Part shown: piece after piece, positions 7,057 through 7,344 of the stretch
Position numbering within the stretch: the first letter of the stretch is position 1
Layout of the letters: every line of letters begins with the position of its first letter
From: Rhodobiaceae bacterium
GTDB lineage: Bacteria > Pseudomonadota > Alphaproteobacteria > Parvibaculales > Parvibaculaceae
Assembly (NCBI GenBank): GCA_027352645.1
Contig: DAIEIL010000088.1
Coordinates: 1-7,344 of the forward strand
Direction: 5' to 3'
DNA: 7,344 bases
The notes under the pieces: model-generated
What the model saw: only the letters and a program-made list of their open reading frames with translations
Database searches by the model: none
Told to the model about the DNA's origin: nothing
Translations under genes and position numbers: made by a program

Positions 7057-7344
7057 TCAATGCGCCTCATCCCAATTGTTCGCCGCGCGCGCCTCGACAT
7101 CGAGCGGCACGGATAGTTTGACCGCGGGCTCCGCGGCATCGGCCATCACCTTCGAGACCAGCTTGCAGGTCGCCTCCGCTTCGTCGTCGGGCGCCTCGAA
7201 GATCAGTTCGTCATGCACCTGCAGCAGCATGCGCGCCGAGAGTCTCGCGTCGCGCAGCGCATCGGGCATGCGGATCATGGCGCGGCGGATGATATCGGCG
7301 GCGGCGCCCTGAATGGGGGCGTTGATGGCGGCGCGCTCGTTGAA
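7057..7344 (-). CDS. polA: DNA polymerase I, C-terminal end (partial)
   Basis: Only the last 95 residues are in the window; the gene continues past its right edge. The fragment is the end of the polymerase domain: it starts FNERAAINAPIQGAAADII, matching the conserved segment of family A polymerases with the template-contacting Asn/Gln pair, and then has motif C as QVHDELIFE (fragment residues 42-50). Asp45, in the HDE triad, is the second catalytic metal-binding aspartate (Asp882 in E. coli). The protein ends NNWDEAH, the usual PolA terminus (E. coli ends NWDQAH). PolA fills gaps in excision repair and replaces RNA primers on the lagging strand. The stop TGA is 2 bases before the ATG of the secreted protein gene, so polA is probably the first visible gene of a transcription unit running leftwards. 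Confidence 0.97.
   Translation of the reverse strand, partial: FNERAAINAPIQGAAADIIRRAMIRMPDALRDARLSARMLLQVHDELIFEAPDDEAEATCKLVSKVMADAAEPAVKLSVPLDVEARAANNWDEAH

Noticed and set aside
6674..7312. A 212-codon plus-strand frame opposite the secreted protein and polA genes
   Set aside because: It spans two clear minus-strand genes and has a low-complexity Ser/Ala-rich end, as expected of a shadow frame.

Overview
The window is GC-rich bacterial chromosome with a dense, ordinary core-genome layout. PckA and PolA have alphaproteobacterial character: the ATP-type PEP carboxykinase has the roughly 535-residue length seen in rhizobia and relatives, and the next gene is a YgfH/AarC-type CoA transferase. 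A Parvibaculum- or Hyphomicrobiales-like host would fit, but the sequence alone does not settle the genus. I see no phage, insertion sequence, CRISPR array, rRNA or tRNA.

Left part, plus strand (1-3673). A 487-base gene-free leader carries an extended -10 promoter (256-264) and a 13-bp tandem repeat (313-346). It leads into pckA, which starts at GTG 488 and ends at a textbook intrinsic terminator (2124-2154). A succinyl-CoA:acetate CoA-transferase/acetyl-CoA hydrolase family gene starts only 25 bases later (2180-3673). Both genes act around the TCA cycle: one draws oxaloacetate into PEP, the other exchanges CoA between succinyl-CoA and acetate.

Middle part (3678-5207). A YafY-type HTH/WYL regulator on the minus strand is divergent from a Fax/metaxin-like glutathione S-transferase on the plus strand. 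The 102-bp gap holds a strong inverted repeat with an extra direct half-site, a plausible operator for the pair. The regulator ends 4 bases from the CoA-transferase stop (convergent).

Right part, minus strand (7344 down to 5215). The 3' end of polA (catalytic motif C visible) is followed by a secreted cysteine-containing protein 2 bases after its stop. A multi-pass membrane protein with an ATGA start/stop overlap comes next, and then, 50 bases on, a 52-residue hydrophilic protein with a strong Shine-Dalgarno. The spacing suggests one transcription unit, though the small gene may have its own control at a 16-bp palindrome just upstream of it.

No clearly new multi-gene system is evident. The points most worth a second look are the 52-residue protein, the secreted/membrane pair coupled to polA, the regulator/GST operator, and the repeat in the pckA leader.
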